Notes under the pieces: generated by a model
Seen by the model: only the letters and a program-made list of their open reading frames with translations
Told to the model about the DNA's origin: nothing
The model's database searches: none
Program-made: the position numbers and the translations under genes
Shown here: piece by piece, positions 45,916 to 54,638 of the stretch
Numbering within the stretch: position 1 is the stretch's first letter
Layout of the letters: every line of letters begins with the position of its first letter
Origin: Catonella sp963545085
GTDB lineage: Bacteria; Bacillota; Clostridia; Lachnospirales; Lachnospiraceae
Reading direction: 5' to 3'
NCBI GenBank assembly: GCA_963545085.1
Contig: CAUUHV010000003.1
Location: 38,002-102,001 of the forward strand
Length of the DNA: 64,000 nucleotides

Positions 45916-45965
45916 AATTATTCACTGCGCAGGTTGCGGGCTTTTTCAATGTTCGGTGAATAATT
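45916..45965. repeat. 10-bp inverted repeat upstream of the pilus operon
   Basis: AATTATTCAC (45916-45925) and GTGAATAATT (45956-45965) are perfect arms with a 30-base centre, 12 bases before the -35. Candidate operator or a terminator-like hairpin for the upstream gene. Confidence 0.5.
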
Positions 45966-45977
45966 TGGGTTAAATAC

Positions 45978-46006
45978 TTGTCTGAAAGATAAAAATACTA
46001 TACAAT
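45978..46006 (+). promoter_or_regulatory. Promoter of the pilus-like operon
   Basis: TTGTCT (45978-45983), a 17-base spacer, TACAAT (46001-46006), with AAGGAG and the first start codon following. Confidence 0.65.
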
Positions 46007-46043
46007 TAAAGGTACGGATGTCTTTATATTAAGGAGAAGAGGG

Positions 46044-47087
46044 ATGGCAAAGGTAACAACTTTTTCACCGGAAGAAATATCGGTGTTCTGTGATCAGATA
46101 GCTATGATTTTAAACGGAGGAATTCCGATTTATGAGGGAACCCACATACTTTATGAGGAGCTTGATGAGGGAAAAACCAAGCATACGCTTAAAACTATTG
46201 ACGACTTTGTAAAGGACGGGCTTCCATTTCATGAGGCTTTAAAAGAAAGCGGAGCTTTTCCGGTCTATGTTACGGAAATGGTAAAAATCGGAGAAATGAC
46301 CGGTAAACTTGAAGATATAATGCGCTCTTTGGCTAAGTTTTACGACAGAGAATGTGCCGTAAAGGCAAGCATAAGAAGCGTTGTAGGGTATCCGACCGTA
46401 CTCCTCGGAATGATGGCGGTAGTGCTCCTTGTGCTTGTAGGAAAGATTTTGCCGATGTTTGCCGATATCTTCCTTGAGCTTGACGGAGGAACCGGAACGA
46501 CAATAGCGCTTATGCATAACAGCGTGCTTGTGGCAAAGGTAATTTCGGTTGTCGTACTCGTACTTTTGGCGCTGCTTATAGCCGGTCTCGCTTGGTACAA
46601 ATTTAAGGGAGACAATGCCGTAGTTACTTCATTTTTAAATAATAATCCGCTTTCGGCGAAGCTTGCGGATAAAATAGCTATAGGAAAGTTTCTTGCGACT
46701 CTTGCCGTAATGTCGGCGGGAGGTATGGAGATAATTGAGGCGGTGAAAAACGCTTCGGCGGTAGTTGAGAATAAGCGGACAAAAGAAAAAACAAAGAAAT
46801 GTGTGGAGATGCTTGAAGCTGACGAGAAGCTTGAGGATGCAATGAAGGAAAGCAGGATTTTCAACTCACTTCAGTCAAAAATGCTCGGTGTAGCGAGGGT
46901 CAGCGGTTCGGGAGATACAATTCTTTTTAAGCTTTCCGAGCAGTTTGATGAGGAAATAGGAACAAGACTTTCGTCTCTGGCTTCTATTATAGAAACGGCG
47001 CTTGTTGTAATTCTTTCTACCGTAATAGGAGCAATACTTATATCGGTAATGATGCCTTTGATGAGCGTACTTTCTTCAATAGGTTAA
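46044..47087 (+). CDS. Type II/IV secretion F-family platform protein (PilC/GspF-like)
   Basis: 347 residues with two GspF repeats: an N-terminal one (about 8-125, FCDQIAMILNGGIPIYEG; KIGEMTGKLEDIM) and a second (about 210-335, FLATLAVMSAGGMEIIEAV; ARVSGSGDTILFK). Membrane helices lie near 118-140, 165-190 and 315-345. It is the inner-membrane platform on which pilin is assembled. It is shorter than PilC (about 400) because the N-terminal cytoplasmic extension is trimmed. It is first in an operon with PilT. Confidence 0.88.
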   Translation: MAKVTTFSPEEISVFCDQIAMILNGGIPIYEGTHILYEELDEGKTKHTLKTIDDFVKDGLPFHEALKESGAFPVYVTEMVKIGEMTGKLEDIMRSLAKFYDRECAVKASIRSVVGYPTVLLGMMAVVLLVLVGKILPMFADIFLELDGGTGTTIALMHNSVLVAKVISVVVLVLLALLIAGLAWYKFKGDNAVVTSFLNNNPLSAKLADKIAIGKFLATLAVMSAGGMEIIEAVKNASAVVENKRTKEKTKKCVEMLEADEKLEDAMKESRIFNSLQSKMLGVARVSGSGDTILFKLSEQFDEEIGTRLSSLASIIETALVVILSTVIGAILISVMMPLMSVLSSIG

Positions 47088-47096
47088 GAGGTAGGT

Positions 47097-47423
47097 ATGA
47101 AAAAATTCAAAAATGTCAAGTTTAAAACGGATATTAAGGGAAAGCTTTTATCGGGAGCGGTATTTATTGCTCTTATAGCGGTATTTATTATCGGTACGAA
47201 CTATATAGGAAATATGGGAAACGAGCAGGGCTTGCAGCTCACAAAGGAAGCTGCGATGAGAACGGCGGTGCAGTGCTACGCGATAGAGGGGATTTATCCT
47301 CCGAATGTGGAATATATGGAGAAAAATTATAATCTCAGTTATGACACGAGCAAATATTTTATCTTTTACGATATATTCGCTTCCAATATTGTGCCTACTA
47401 TAGAGGTATATGAAAGACGTTAG
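47097..47423 (+). CDS. Small single-pass protein of the pilus operon
   Basis: 108 residues: a basic N-terminus, one transmembrane helix (about 18-36, LLSGAVFIALIAVFIIG) and an extracytoplasmic tail with AMRTAVQCYAIEGIYPPNV, like pilin tails that follow the assembly helix. No prepilin cleavage motif is seen. It lies ten bases after the platform gene. I do not recognise a named family; a minor pilin-like or pilus-accessory role is an inference. Confidence 0.65.
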   Translation: MKKFKNVKFKTDIKGKLLSGAVFIALIAVFIIGTNYIGNMGNEQGLQLTKEAAMRTAVQCYAIEGIYPPNVEYMEKNYNLSYDTSKYFIFYDIFASNIVPTIEVYERR

Positions 47424-47435
47424 AAAAGGGGAAAT

Positions 47436-47918
47436 ATGAGAGAAGTAAGGGGCAGGACGAAATTAGTACACATGATATGCGTGCTGGTGGTAATCTGTAT
47501 GTTTGCAGTGTCCGCCATGGTTTTGGTAAACGTCGGCGCGATGATATATAAAAATATCACCGAGAATAATCTTGAAACCTTCAGGCTCAGAACCTCTCTC
47601 TCTTATGTAAAAACCAAGATAAATCAGTTTGACGAGAGAGGAAGAATAACGGTAGATAAGAAAGACGGAAACAATATTCTTATACTGAGTGAAGATGTGG
47701 AAGGAGTGGCTTATGACACGGTAGTATATTTTTATGAAGGAAAGCTCCTTGAGACTTTGCACGAAGCGGGAGCTGAATATAAGCTTTCGGACGGTTTTAC
47801 CATTCTTAATATAGAAAAATTCGAGATAGTGAAGGATGGCGGTATGATTAAAATGGTAGCAACCGACAAACACGGGAAGAGTGAAACCATGTATGTAAAG
47901 CTGCGAAGCGAATCATAG
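47436..47918 (+). CDS. DUF4860-like single-pass protein of the pilus operon
   Basis: 160 residues with one N-terminal helix (about 11-36, HMICVLVVICMFAVSAMVL) and a beta-rich tail. The TSLSYVKTKINQFDERGRI and FYEGKLLETLHEAG segments match my memory of DUF4860, a family found in clostridial pilus-like loci. The layout is that of a minor pilin with an uncleaved N-terminus. The start follows AGGGG. Confidence 0.7.
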   Translation: MREVRGRTKLVHMICVLVVICMFAVSAMVLVNVGAMIYKNITENNLETFRLRTSLSYVKTKINQFDERGRITVDKKDGNNILILSEDVEGVAYDTVVYFYEGKLLETLHEAGAEYKLSDGFTILNIEKFEIVKDGGMIKMVATDKHGKSETMYVKLRSES

Positions 47919-47961
47919 GCGGAATATTGGGGACAGAATATATATTTTGGAGGAGAAGCGG

Positions 47962-48432
47962 ATGGAAACATTTAAAAAAGAAAGCGCCGTCGGAAATTTT
48001 AACGGTATAGGTGCTATGGTTCCTGTTATGGAGCTTCTTATTTCAATAGGGATATTTGCGGTAATAAGTATATTTTTGATAAGATTTTTTGTTACATCAA
48101 ACAGGATAAGCGAGGACGCGAGTGCGCTAAGCAAGGCTTCGATACTTTCTGAAACGGCAATGGAGCTTATAAAGGGGAAATCGGTTAAAGAAGTGTCCGG
48201 AATTTTGGACGGAAAGATGTCCCCGGAAAAAGACGGAGTGTTTACTGTAAGATATGACAGTGATTTTAAAACCGTTGCGGACGGAGGAACGTATTTGATG
48301 GAAATAACGGAAACATCCGAAAAGACGGTTTCGGGAAGCTTAAGAAACTACTTCGTTGTATTTAGGAGAATAAAGGACGGTACGGAAATATTTACATTAA
48401 ATGGAAAAAGCTACGAAAAGAGTGGTGAATGA
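47962..48432 (+). CDS. Prepilin-like protein
   Basis: 156 residues from the ATG at 47962, which follows GGAGGAG; a TTG at 47947 would swallow the RBS. The hydrophobic stretch MELLISIGIFAVISIFLIRFF resembles pilin N-helices, with Glu24 in the place of the conserved pilin Glu5. The residues before it read G17-A18-M19-V20, so cleavage would not be at a standard Gly-Phe site. The rest is a small beta domain. Overlaps the next gene by four bases. Confidence 0.65.
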   Translation: METFKKESAVGNFNGIGAMVPVMELLISIGIFAVISIFLIRFFVTSNRISEDASALSKASILSETAMELIKGKSVKEVSGILDGKMSPEKDGVFTVRYDSDFKTVADGGTYLMEITETSEKTVSGSLRNYFVVFRRIKDGTEIFTLNGKSYEKSGE

Positions 48433-48869
48433 TGGGGAACAAAAGAAATGACAGAATGAATATAGGCGGCGCGTCCATAATACTTATAATGCTTGTTACG
48501 GCATTATCCATTTTTGCTCTTTTGGCGATTCGTTCTTCAATGAATGAAAGAAGGCTTGCAAATAAAGCTGCAGAGAGTATAAAGGAATATTATATGCTTG
48601 ACGGAAAAGCGGAAGAAATTTACGCAAAGGTTGACGGGATAATCAGAGAGGAAAATCCCGATTACGGTAAATTGAGTGAAATACCTGAAATAAGCGATGT
48701 TGAGTACGGAGCGGAAGGAACACCGACAGCAGTTAAATATTCGGTGCAAAACGGCGATAAAATGCTTTATGTAACACTTGAAGTAAATGAGGCTGAAACA
48801 AAAGTGAGAAAATGGAATACAAAGACTGATTCATCGGGCATGGAATATGAACTTCAGATTACGGATTAA
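48429..48869 (+). CDS. PilX/GspK-like minor pilin candidate
   Basis: 146 residues. A short basic N-terminus, then GGASIILIMLVTALSIFALLAIRSS (about 13-37) and an amphipathic helix NERRLANKAAESIKEYY, as in PilX-type minor pilins, which also lack the pilin Glu5. The C-terminal 80 residues are beta-rich. ATGATG gives two neighbouring starts; the first overlaps the previous stop. Function is inferred from fold pattern and operon position. Confidence 0.6.
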   Translation: MMGNKRNDRMNIGGASIILIMLVTALSIFALLAIRSSMNERRLANKAAESIKEYYMLDGKAEEIYAKVDGIIREENPDYGKLSEIPEISDVEYGAEGTPTAVKYSVQNGDKMLYVTLEVNEAETKVRKWNTKTDSSGMEYELQITD

Positions 48870-48900
48870 GTTGATTTTATAAGTGGAGGGAGATAAGAAA

Positions 48901-49965
48901 ATGGAATTGATGGATATTTTAACAGAGGCGGTAAAACAGGATGCTTCGGATATTTTTCTTGTAGTAGGTCAGGCGGTATCGTTTAAGCTTGACGGAATTA
49001 TAAAGATTTATAATGAGAAAAAGCTTATGCCTGCCGATACCGAGCAGCTTATAACCGATATTTATGAGAAAGCGGGCAGAAGCCTCGGAAATTTTATTTC
49101 TACCGGAGATGATGATTTTTCTATTTCCGTTCCGAGCCTCGGGCGTTTCAGATGTAATGTATTCAGGCAAAGAGGCACTTTTAGTGCCGTAATCAGAGTT
49201 GTACATTTTGACCTTCCGAGCTATAAGGATATGAGCATACCTGAGAGTGTTATAAATTTGGCGAATTTAAAAAAGGGTCTTATCCTTATAACGGGAGCTG
49301 CGGGTAGCGGAAAAAGTACGACAATGTCTTATATAATAGACAGGATAAATGAAACCAGAAATTGCCATATTCTTACTCTTGAGGATCCTATTGAGTTTTT
49401 GCACAGGCATAAAAAGAGTATAGTAAGCCAGAGAGAGGTAAAAATCGACAGTGAGAGCTACAGTACGGCGTTAAGAGCGGCAATGAGGCAGTCGCCGGAC
49501 GTGATTCTTGTCGGAGAGATGAGAGATTATGAAACAATCGAGATAGCCATGACGGCGGCAGAAACCGGACATCTGGTGCTCTCCACGCTGCATACCATAG
49601 GAGCGGCGAATACAATAGACCGTGTAATAGATGTTTTTCCCGCTTCGCAGCAGCAACAAATCAGAGTGCAGCTTTCCATGGTGCTTCAGGCAATCGTATC
49701 GCAGCAGCTTTTGCCGGGAATAAATAAGGAGCTTCTTCCTGCATTTGAGATTTTGAAAATGAATAATGCGATAAGGACGATGATAAGGGATAATAAGGTG
49801 CATCAGATAGATTCCGTTATATATGCTTCAGCCAAGGAAGAGATGAGGACTATGGACTCGAGCATACTTGAACTGTATACGAGAGGACTTATAGACGACA
49901 AGACGGCTCTTAACTTTGCGGCTAATCAGGAGGTTGTAAGCAGAGCTGTACAGGGCGGCAGATAA
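48901..49965 (+). CDS. pilT: PilT-type pilus ATPase
   Basis: 354 residues from the ATG at 48901, set by GGAGGGAG; an earlier GTG at 48883 is in frame. N-terminal PAS-like part (1-110), then Walker A GAAGSGKSTT, the Asp box LEDPIEFLH, Walker B region PDVILVGEMRD and His box HLVLSTLHT. Sequence and size match PilT, the retraction ATPase. It is the only ATPase in this operon. A C-terminal LYTRGLIDDKTALNFA segment is typical of PilT. Confidence 0.9.
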   Translation: MELMDILTEAVKQDASDIFLVVGQAVSFKLDGIIKIYNEKKLMPADTEQLITDIYEKAGRSLGNFISTGDDDFSISVPSLGRFRCNVFRQRGTFSAVIRVVHFDLPSYKDMSIPESVINLANLKKGLILITGAAGSGKSTTMSYIIDRINETRNCHILTLEDPIEFLHRHKKSIVSQREVKIDSESYSTALRAAMRQSPDVILVGEMRDYETIEIAMTAAETGHLVLSTLHTIGAANTIDRVIDVFPASQQQQIRVQLSMVLQAIVSQQLLPGINKELLPAFEILKMNNAIRTMIRDNKVHQIDSVIYASAKEEMRTMDSSILELYTRGLIDDKTALNFAANQEVVSRAVQGGR

Positions 49966-49980
49966 AGCGGGAGGAGGCAC

Positions 49981-50163
49981 ATGGAGATTGGGCTTGGAGA
50001 TATCGTGACCTTAAAAAAGCAACACCCGTGCGGGGGCTATGAATGGGAGGTGCTTAGAACAGGTATGGATATCAGGCTGAGCTGTCTTACATGCGGCAGA
50101 CAGCTTCTTATTCCGAGGAGAAAAACAGAGAAAAGTATTAAAAAAATTGAAAAAAAAGTATAA
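49981..50163 (+). CDS. DUF951 family zinc-ribbon-like protein
   Basis: 60 residues with GLGDIVTLKKQHPCGG, a WEVLRTGMDIRL strand and CLTCGR, the fixed pattern of DUF951. Three cysteines and a histidine could bind zinc. Function is unknown; in many Firmicutes it stands beside replication or translation genes. Here it may simply be the last gene of the pilus transcript, 15 bases after pilT and before a terminator. Confidence 0.9.
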   Translation: MEIGLGDIVTLKKQHPCGGYEWEVLRTGMDIRLSCLTCGRQLLIPRRKTEKSIKKIEKKV

Positions 50164-50166
50164 AAG

Positions 50167-50216
50167 AAAAAGCAGTCGGGTTATTGGGATACTTTTCATT
50201 TACCGGGCTGCTTTTT
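50167..50216 (+). terminator. Terminator after the pilus operon
   Basis: AAAAAGCAG (50167-50175) pairs with CTGCTTTTT (50208-50216); the stem extends by a G-U and by GGGT/ACC pairing. The T-run is part of the right arm. Confidence 0.8.
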
Positions 50217-50292
50217 GAATAATAATTTGAGCTTGGCTTTAATTACCGCGACATATTTAACGGAGATATGGAAGGATAGGAGACAGAAAAAT

Positions 50293-50375
50293 ATGAAAAT
50301 CTACAGTATGAATCCGGAGGAAGAACAACTGAGGAAGCGTTAATGAATATTGATCTGATTTTAAAGGAATTTTAA
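50293..50375 (+). other. Two overlapping micro-ORFs in the GH78 leader
   Basis: ATG at 50293 after AGGAG opens a 16-codon frame (MKIYSMNPEEEQLRKR) that stops in TAATG, where a second 10-codon frame (MNIDLILKEF) starts at 50343 and ends at 50375, 16 bases before the GH78 start. They may be leader peptides or worn-down gene starts; the second resembles GH3 beta-glucosidase N-termini. Otherwise the gap 50217-50390 shows nothing clear. Confidence 0.35.
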
Positions 50376-50390
50376 CGGGGTAAAAGTAAA

Positions 50391-52940
50391 ATGAAGATTG
50401 ACAGACTCAGAATTGAACACATGAAAAATCCTACGGGAATAAATATACGTTTTCCTTTAATCTCGTGGACTTTGAAAAAAGAGGATGAAACTGACGGAAG
50501 TAAGCAGGTTGCTTTTAGCATAGAAGCAAAAGGTCATCTCGGAACCGAATGGGACAGCGGACAGGTATGCTCGGATTTGATGCAGTTTCGAATTCCGACT
50601 GAATTCCTTTCGAGAGAACGGGTGAAAATTTCGGTATCGGTAACGGATGAGAAGGGAAATAAGGATACAGCACATACTTCATTTGAAACGGGGCTTAATA
50701 AATCTGACTGGAAAGCTCTTTGGATTAACCCGGAGTTACAGCTTCCGGATTCTGATGAAATGAGACCGGCAAGCTATATAAGAAAAAAATTTTCTTTATC
50801 TGAAAAGGATAACGGAGATTTTGCCCGTCTTTATGCTACCGCTCACGGTATCTACAATATATACATAAACGGGAGAAGGCTTGAGGGAAATATTCTTTCT
50901 CCCGGCACATCGGAGTACCATAAGATTTTGCAATATCAGACTTATGATATTACAGAATATTTAAGGGTTGGAGAAAATGAAATTTCAGCGGTTATAGGAA
51001 ACGGATGGTGGCGGGGAACCGTCACATATGATGGAATCAAAAACGGTTTCGGAAAAGGTGTAGCATTTTTGGCACAGATAGAATATGACGGTAAAATATT
51101 ATGTATTACAGACGAAAGCTGGGAGGCGTCACAGGAAGGACCGCTCCTTGATACCGATTTGATGCAGGGAGAAGTGTATGACGCGGGAAAAGAGAATATA
51201 GCCGCGGAAAAATGGCATAAGGTAAAAAAAGAGAGCTTCGGCTATGACAGCCTTGAAGCGTCAAATTGTCCGCTTGTAAAAGAGCATGAAACCTTTAAAC
51301 CCGTTCTGATTCATACGCCTAATGGAGAGGCTGTTTTAGATTTCGGTCAAAATATTGCAGGATATATAGGCTTTGATATAGATGCCGAAGCAGGTAGGAA
51401 ATATCAATTTATACACGGAGAAACTCTTGACGGAAACGGGAATTTTACGATTGAAAATTTTCAAAGCATGAATTACCGTGCCGAGCAAAGAATCGTGTAT
51501 ATTACAAAGAAAGGTAAAAACATCTATAAAGCAACCAATACTTTTATGGGCTTCAGATATGTAAAAGTTGAAGGAATGAAGGAGATTAATCCCGATGCTT
51601 TTACAGCGTATGCGGTTTATTCGGATTTGGAGGAAACTTTCAAATTCTCCTGCGGGCATCCTTTGGCGGATAAGCTTGTAAAAAACGCCGTATGGAGTTT
51701 AAAAGGAAATCTTGTCGATATTCCTACAGATTGCCCGACAAGAGAAAAGAGCGGATTTACCGGCGATTTGGTTACTTATATACATACATTTCAATATCTT
51801 ATGAATACCGGACCTATAATCGGTAAGTTCATAAAGAATCAGGCGGCTTCACAATATGAGGACGGATGTGTAAAAGAGATTGTGGCGGATCCGAGAAAGC
51901 GGTGGATTATGGACGGTTCCGCGGGTTGGTGCGATTCATTCGAGATTCTTCCGGATAAGACAGCGGAATGGTATAATGACACTTATCTTTTTGAAAAATA
52001 TTATGAAGCTATAAAGAAATGGGTGAATTTTTTGATTGACAGGGCTGCTTCGTCCACAAGAGAGGAGCATATGGACAATCCGTATAAGGAGTGTCTTGAT
52101 GACGCGGGAATACACTGGGGAGAATGGCTTGAACCGGGATTTGATTTTGAGAACTATCTTGAAAATATCATGAAAAACGGAGAGCCGGAAGTAGGAACGG
52201 CATATTTATCTTATTCATGCAGGATACTTGCGAAATACGCGAAGATGTTCGGAAAAACTGAGGAAGCGGACTATTATGATGAGAAATCAAAAAGAGCAGC
52301 TAAGGCTTATCGGTATATGTTTACTGATGAAGGAAAAATTTATTCAAAGCATATGTGCAGATATATAAGGCCGATTGTTTTGGAGCTTTTAGATGAAGAT
52401 GAAAAGAAGCGGGCGGCAGACAACCTTAACGAGTTGGTAAAAGAAAACGGCTATCATCTTAACACGGGATTTCTGACGACACATGAGCTTTGCAGGATAC
52501 TTTCAGATTACGGTTATATAAAGACGGCGTATAATCTTCTTTTACAGGAAGAACAGCCGGGATGGCTGTATTCGGTAAAGAACGGCATGACAAGCATTCC
52601 CGAAAACTGGAATCCTTTTAGAGCTGACGGAAGTATGAACGGTTCATTTAATCATTATTCGTACGGTTCTGTAACAGGCTGGCTTTTTGATACGGCGGCG
52701 GGGATAAGATTAAAGAACGGTGAGCTTACGCTTATGCCTAAGCCTGATGAAAGGCTTGGATATTTGAAGGCGGAATGTGATACTCCGGTAGGAAAGGTAA
52801 AAAGTGAATGGAAATATGAGGACGATAAAATATATTTTCACTTTGAGTTGCCGGGGAATAAGGAGGCTTTAGTTAAACTGCCTGACGGGAAAGAAAAGAG
52901 GGTATCCGCAGGAGTCCATGACTTTGTAATAAGTGCTTGA
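50391..52940 (+). CDS. Alpha-L-rhamnosidase, GH78 family
   Basis: 849 residues, no signal peptide, so probably cytoplasmic. The N-terminal beta-sandwiches (PTGINIRFPLISW; ASYIRKKFSL; YNIYINGRRLEGNILSPGTSEY; NGWWRGTV) precede an (alpha/alpha)6 barrel with VDIPTDCPTREKSGFTGD, the GH78 substrate-binding motif, and the GEWLEPG segment with a likely catalytic Glu. It would release rhamnose from imported oligosaccharides. It heads the carbohydrate region; the esterase gene follows 91 bases on. Confidence 0.9.
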   Translation: MKIDRLRIEHMKNPTGINIRFPLISWTLKKEDETDGSKQVAFSIEAKGHLGTEWDSGQVCSDLMQFRIPTEFLSRERVKISVSVTDEKGNKDTAHTSFETGLNKSDWKALWINPELQLPDSDEMRPASYIRKKFSLSEKDNGDFARLYATAHGIYNIYINGRRLEGNILSPGTSEYHKILQYQTYDITEYLRVGENEISAVIGNGWWRGTVTYDGIKNGFGKGVAFLAQIEYDGKILCITDESWEASQEGPLLDTDLMQGEVYDAGKENIAAEKWHKVKKESFGYDSLEASNCPLVKEHETFKPVLIHTPNGEAVLDFGQNIAGYIGFDIDAEAGRKYQFIHGETLDGNGNFTIENFQSMNYRAEQRIVYITKKGKNIYKATNTFMGFRYVKVEGMKEINPDAFTAYAVYSDLEETFKFSCGHPLADKLVKNAVWSLKGNLVDIPTDCPTREKSGFTGDLVTYIHTFQYLMNTGPIIGKFIKNQAASQYEDGCVKEIVADPRKRWIMDGSAGWCDSFEILPDKTAEWYNDTYLFEKYYEAIKKWVNFLIDRAASSTREEHMDNPYKECLDDAGIHWGEWLEPGFDFENYLENIMKNGEPEVGTAYLSYSCRILAKYAKMFGKTEEADYYDEKSKRAAKAYRYMFTDEGKIYSKHMCRYIRPIVLELLDEDEKKRAADNLNELVKENGYHLNTGFLTTHELCRILSDYGYIKTAYNLLLQEEQPGWLYSVKNGMTSIPENWNPFRADGSMNGSFNHYSYGSVTGWLFDTAAGIRLKNGELTLMPKPDERLGYLKAECDTPVGKVKSEWKYEDDKIYFHFELPGNKEALVKLPDGKEKRVSAGVHDFVISA

Positions 52941-53031
52941 AGATAAGCGCGGGCTTTCTTTTTAATACGAATTATTATTATATATAATTGAAAGAAGTTA
53001 AACTGAAAAAAAGTTCGGACAGGAGGAAATA

Positions 53032-54555
53032 ATGTTACAGACGGCAAAAATATTTCAAAACGGAATGCTGTTACAAAGAGGAAAAGAAATCCTCATTTGG
53101 GGAAACAGTGAGCCGGAAACGGTTATAAATGTAGAAATTCAGGGAAAAAGGGTGAGCGGAAAAGCTGATAAAAACGGGGAATGGCAAGTGACAATCCCTT
53201 CGCTTAAGGCATCGGAAGGTGAAACAATAAATATCACTACAGATAAAGAAAACCTGAGGTATGAAGACGTGGCTGTCGGAGAGGTATGGGTTGCGGGCGG
53301 ACAGTCGAATATGGAATATTGGATGCGTTATGAAAAACATAAAGAAGAGGCAATTAAAGAAATGCCTAAGCCGACGCTTCGTTTTTATGACGTTCCGGAA
53401 GTCTGCTATGACGGACAGCTTGAAGAATTTGACTACAGCAGGCAGGGTATTTGGAGAACGGCTACAAAAGAAGATTTGCAATATTTTTCGGCGATAGGGT
53501 ATTACTTTCAAAATATGATTGCAAAAACTCTTAATGTTCCTGTAGGAGTAATAGGTTGTAATTGGGGCGGAACCATTTCCGCGGCATGGATGAACCCGGA
53601 AACTGTAAGGCGGGTAGGAAAGCCGTGGATGGAAGACTTAGAGGGGCAGATGGCGAAGTTAAATATGGAAGAATACTGGAAAAACCAACACGGAAATCCT
53701 ATGAATAACAGAGGAGACATGTTTGCGGACCCGTTTACTGAATTTGTGCTTAAGGGAACGAGGGATGAAAGAGAAGTTCAGGAATTTTTCGGAAAGTTAA
53801 ACAGCATAGAAACAATGCAAAATTATCTTTCAACTATACCGCCTCAGAGCATTCCGGGAAGTCTGTATGAATATATGGTAAAGACGATTGCGCCGTACGG
53901 AATAAGCGGTTTTTTGTGGTATCAGGGAGAAAGTGATGATGTTCCCGGACTGAACGTACTTTATAAGGATATGCTTACGGGCTTAATATCGGATTGGAGA
54001 ACTTTATGGAAAGACAGTATGCTTCCATTTATGGTTGTACAGCTTCCGGGATTTGAAAAATGGCTTCATGTCGTTTCAAATGAATATCCGATTATCAGGA
54101 AGTGCCAGCAGGATGTAGCGGATACGGTTTCGAACGTTTATTTATGCTCCATTTCGGACGCGGGAGAACAATATGATATTCACCCCGGAAATAAAAAAGT
54201 TGTAGGAGAAAGACTTGCGCTTCTTGCAAGAAAATATGTTTACGGTGATGATATTCTTGCGGATGCGCCGCGCGTGAGAACAATATCACGTGAGAAAAAT
54301 ATGATAACCGTCGAGTGGGAAAACGCGGGAGAAGGTATTGAAGTAAAAGGTGATACTGTAGAAGGACTTCATATTTTTTTAGAAGCGGAAGAAAAGTATT
54401 TTACATTTAAAACGGAAAGAAATAAATTGATACTTAGCGTAGAAGGCGCAGAGAAGGGTGATTTACAGGTGAAATTTGCCAAAACCTCTTGGTATCGGGT
54501 GAATTTGTATAATTCGGAAGGAATTCCGGCGATACCTTTTGAGGCGGAATGTTAA
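53032..54555 (+). CDS. Sialate O-acetylesterase-like SGNH esterase
   Basis: 507 residues without a signal peptide. Ser92 in AGGQSNM is the catalytic serine and Asp382-x-His384 (DIHPGNK) completes the triad; VIGCNWGGT and WYQGESD are further blocks typical of the SASA family. It removes acetyl groups from sugars. Paired with the GH78 enzyme it probably deacetylates rhamnose-containing oligosaccharides rather than sialic acid, which is an inference from context. The start follows AGGAGG. Confidence 0.88.
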   Translation: MLQTAKIFQNGMLLQRGKEILIWGNSEPETVINVEIQGKRVSGKADKNGEWQVTIPSLKASEGETINITTDKENLRYEDVAVGEVWVAGGQSNMEYWMRYEKHKEEAIKEMPKPTLRFYDVPEVCYDGQLEEFDYSRQGIWRTATKEDLQYFSAIGYYFQNMIAKTLNVPVGVIGCNWGGTISAAWMNPETVRRVGKPWMEDLEGQMAKLNMEEYWKNQHGNPMNNRGDMFADPFTEFVLKGTRDEREVQEFFGKLNSIETMQNYLSTIPPQSIPGSLYEYMVKTIAPYGISGFLWYQGESDDVPGLNVLYKDMLTGLISDWRTLWKDSMLPFMVVQLPGFEKWLHVVSNEYPIIRKCQQDVADTVSNVYLCSISDAGEQYDIHPGNKKVVGERLALLARKYVYGDDILADAPRVRTISREKNMITVEWENAGEGIEVKGDTVEGLHIFLEAEEKYFTFKTERNKLILSVEGAEKGDLQVKFAKTSWYRVNLYNSEGIPAIPFEAEC

Positions 54556-54560
54556 AAATA

Positions 54561-54589
54561 TTGAAAAATTTTTAAATATATCATAATAT
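54561..54589 (+). promoter_or_regulatory. Possible promoter of the yoaK-like gene
   Basis: TTGAAA (54561-54566), a 17-base spacer, TAATAT (54584-54589). Confidence 0.4.
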
Positions 54590-54638
54590 AGTTCAGGATT
54601 ACTTTGAGTCCGTATTAAAATCAAGGAAGTGAAAGACT

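Noticed and set aside
46044..49965. Competence (com) pseudopilus or type II secretion locus
   Set aside because: The ATPase is PilT-like rather than ComGA/GspE-like, and no secretin or ComGC-type major pilin with a standard site is present.
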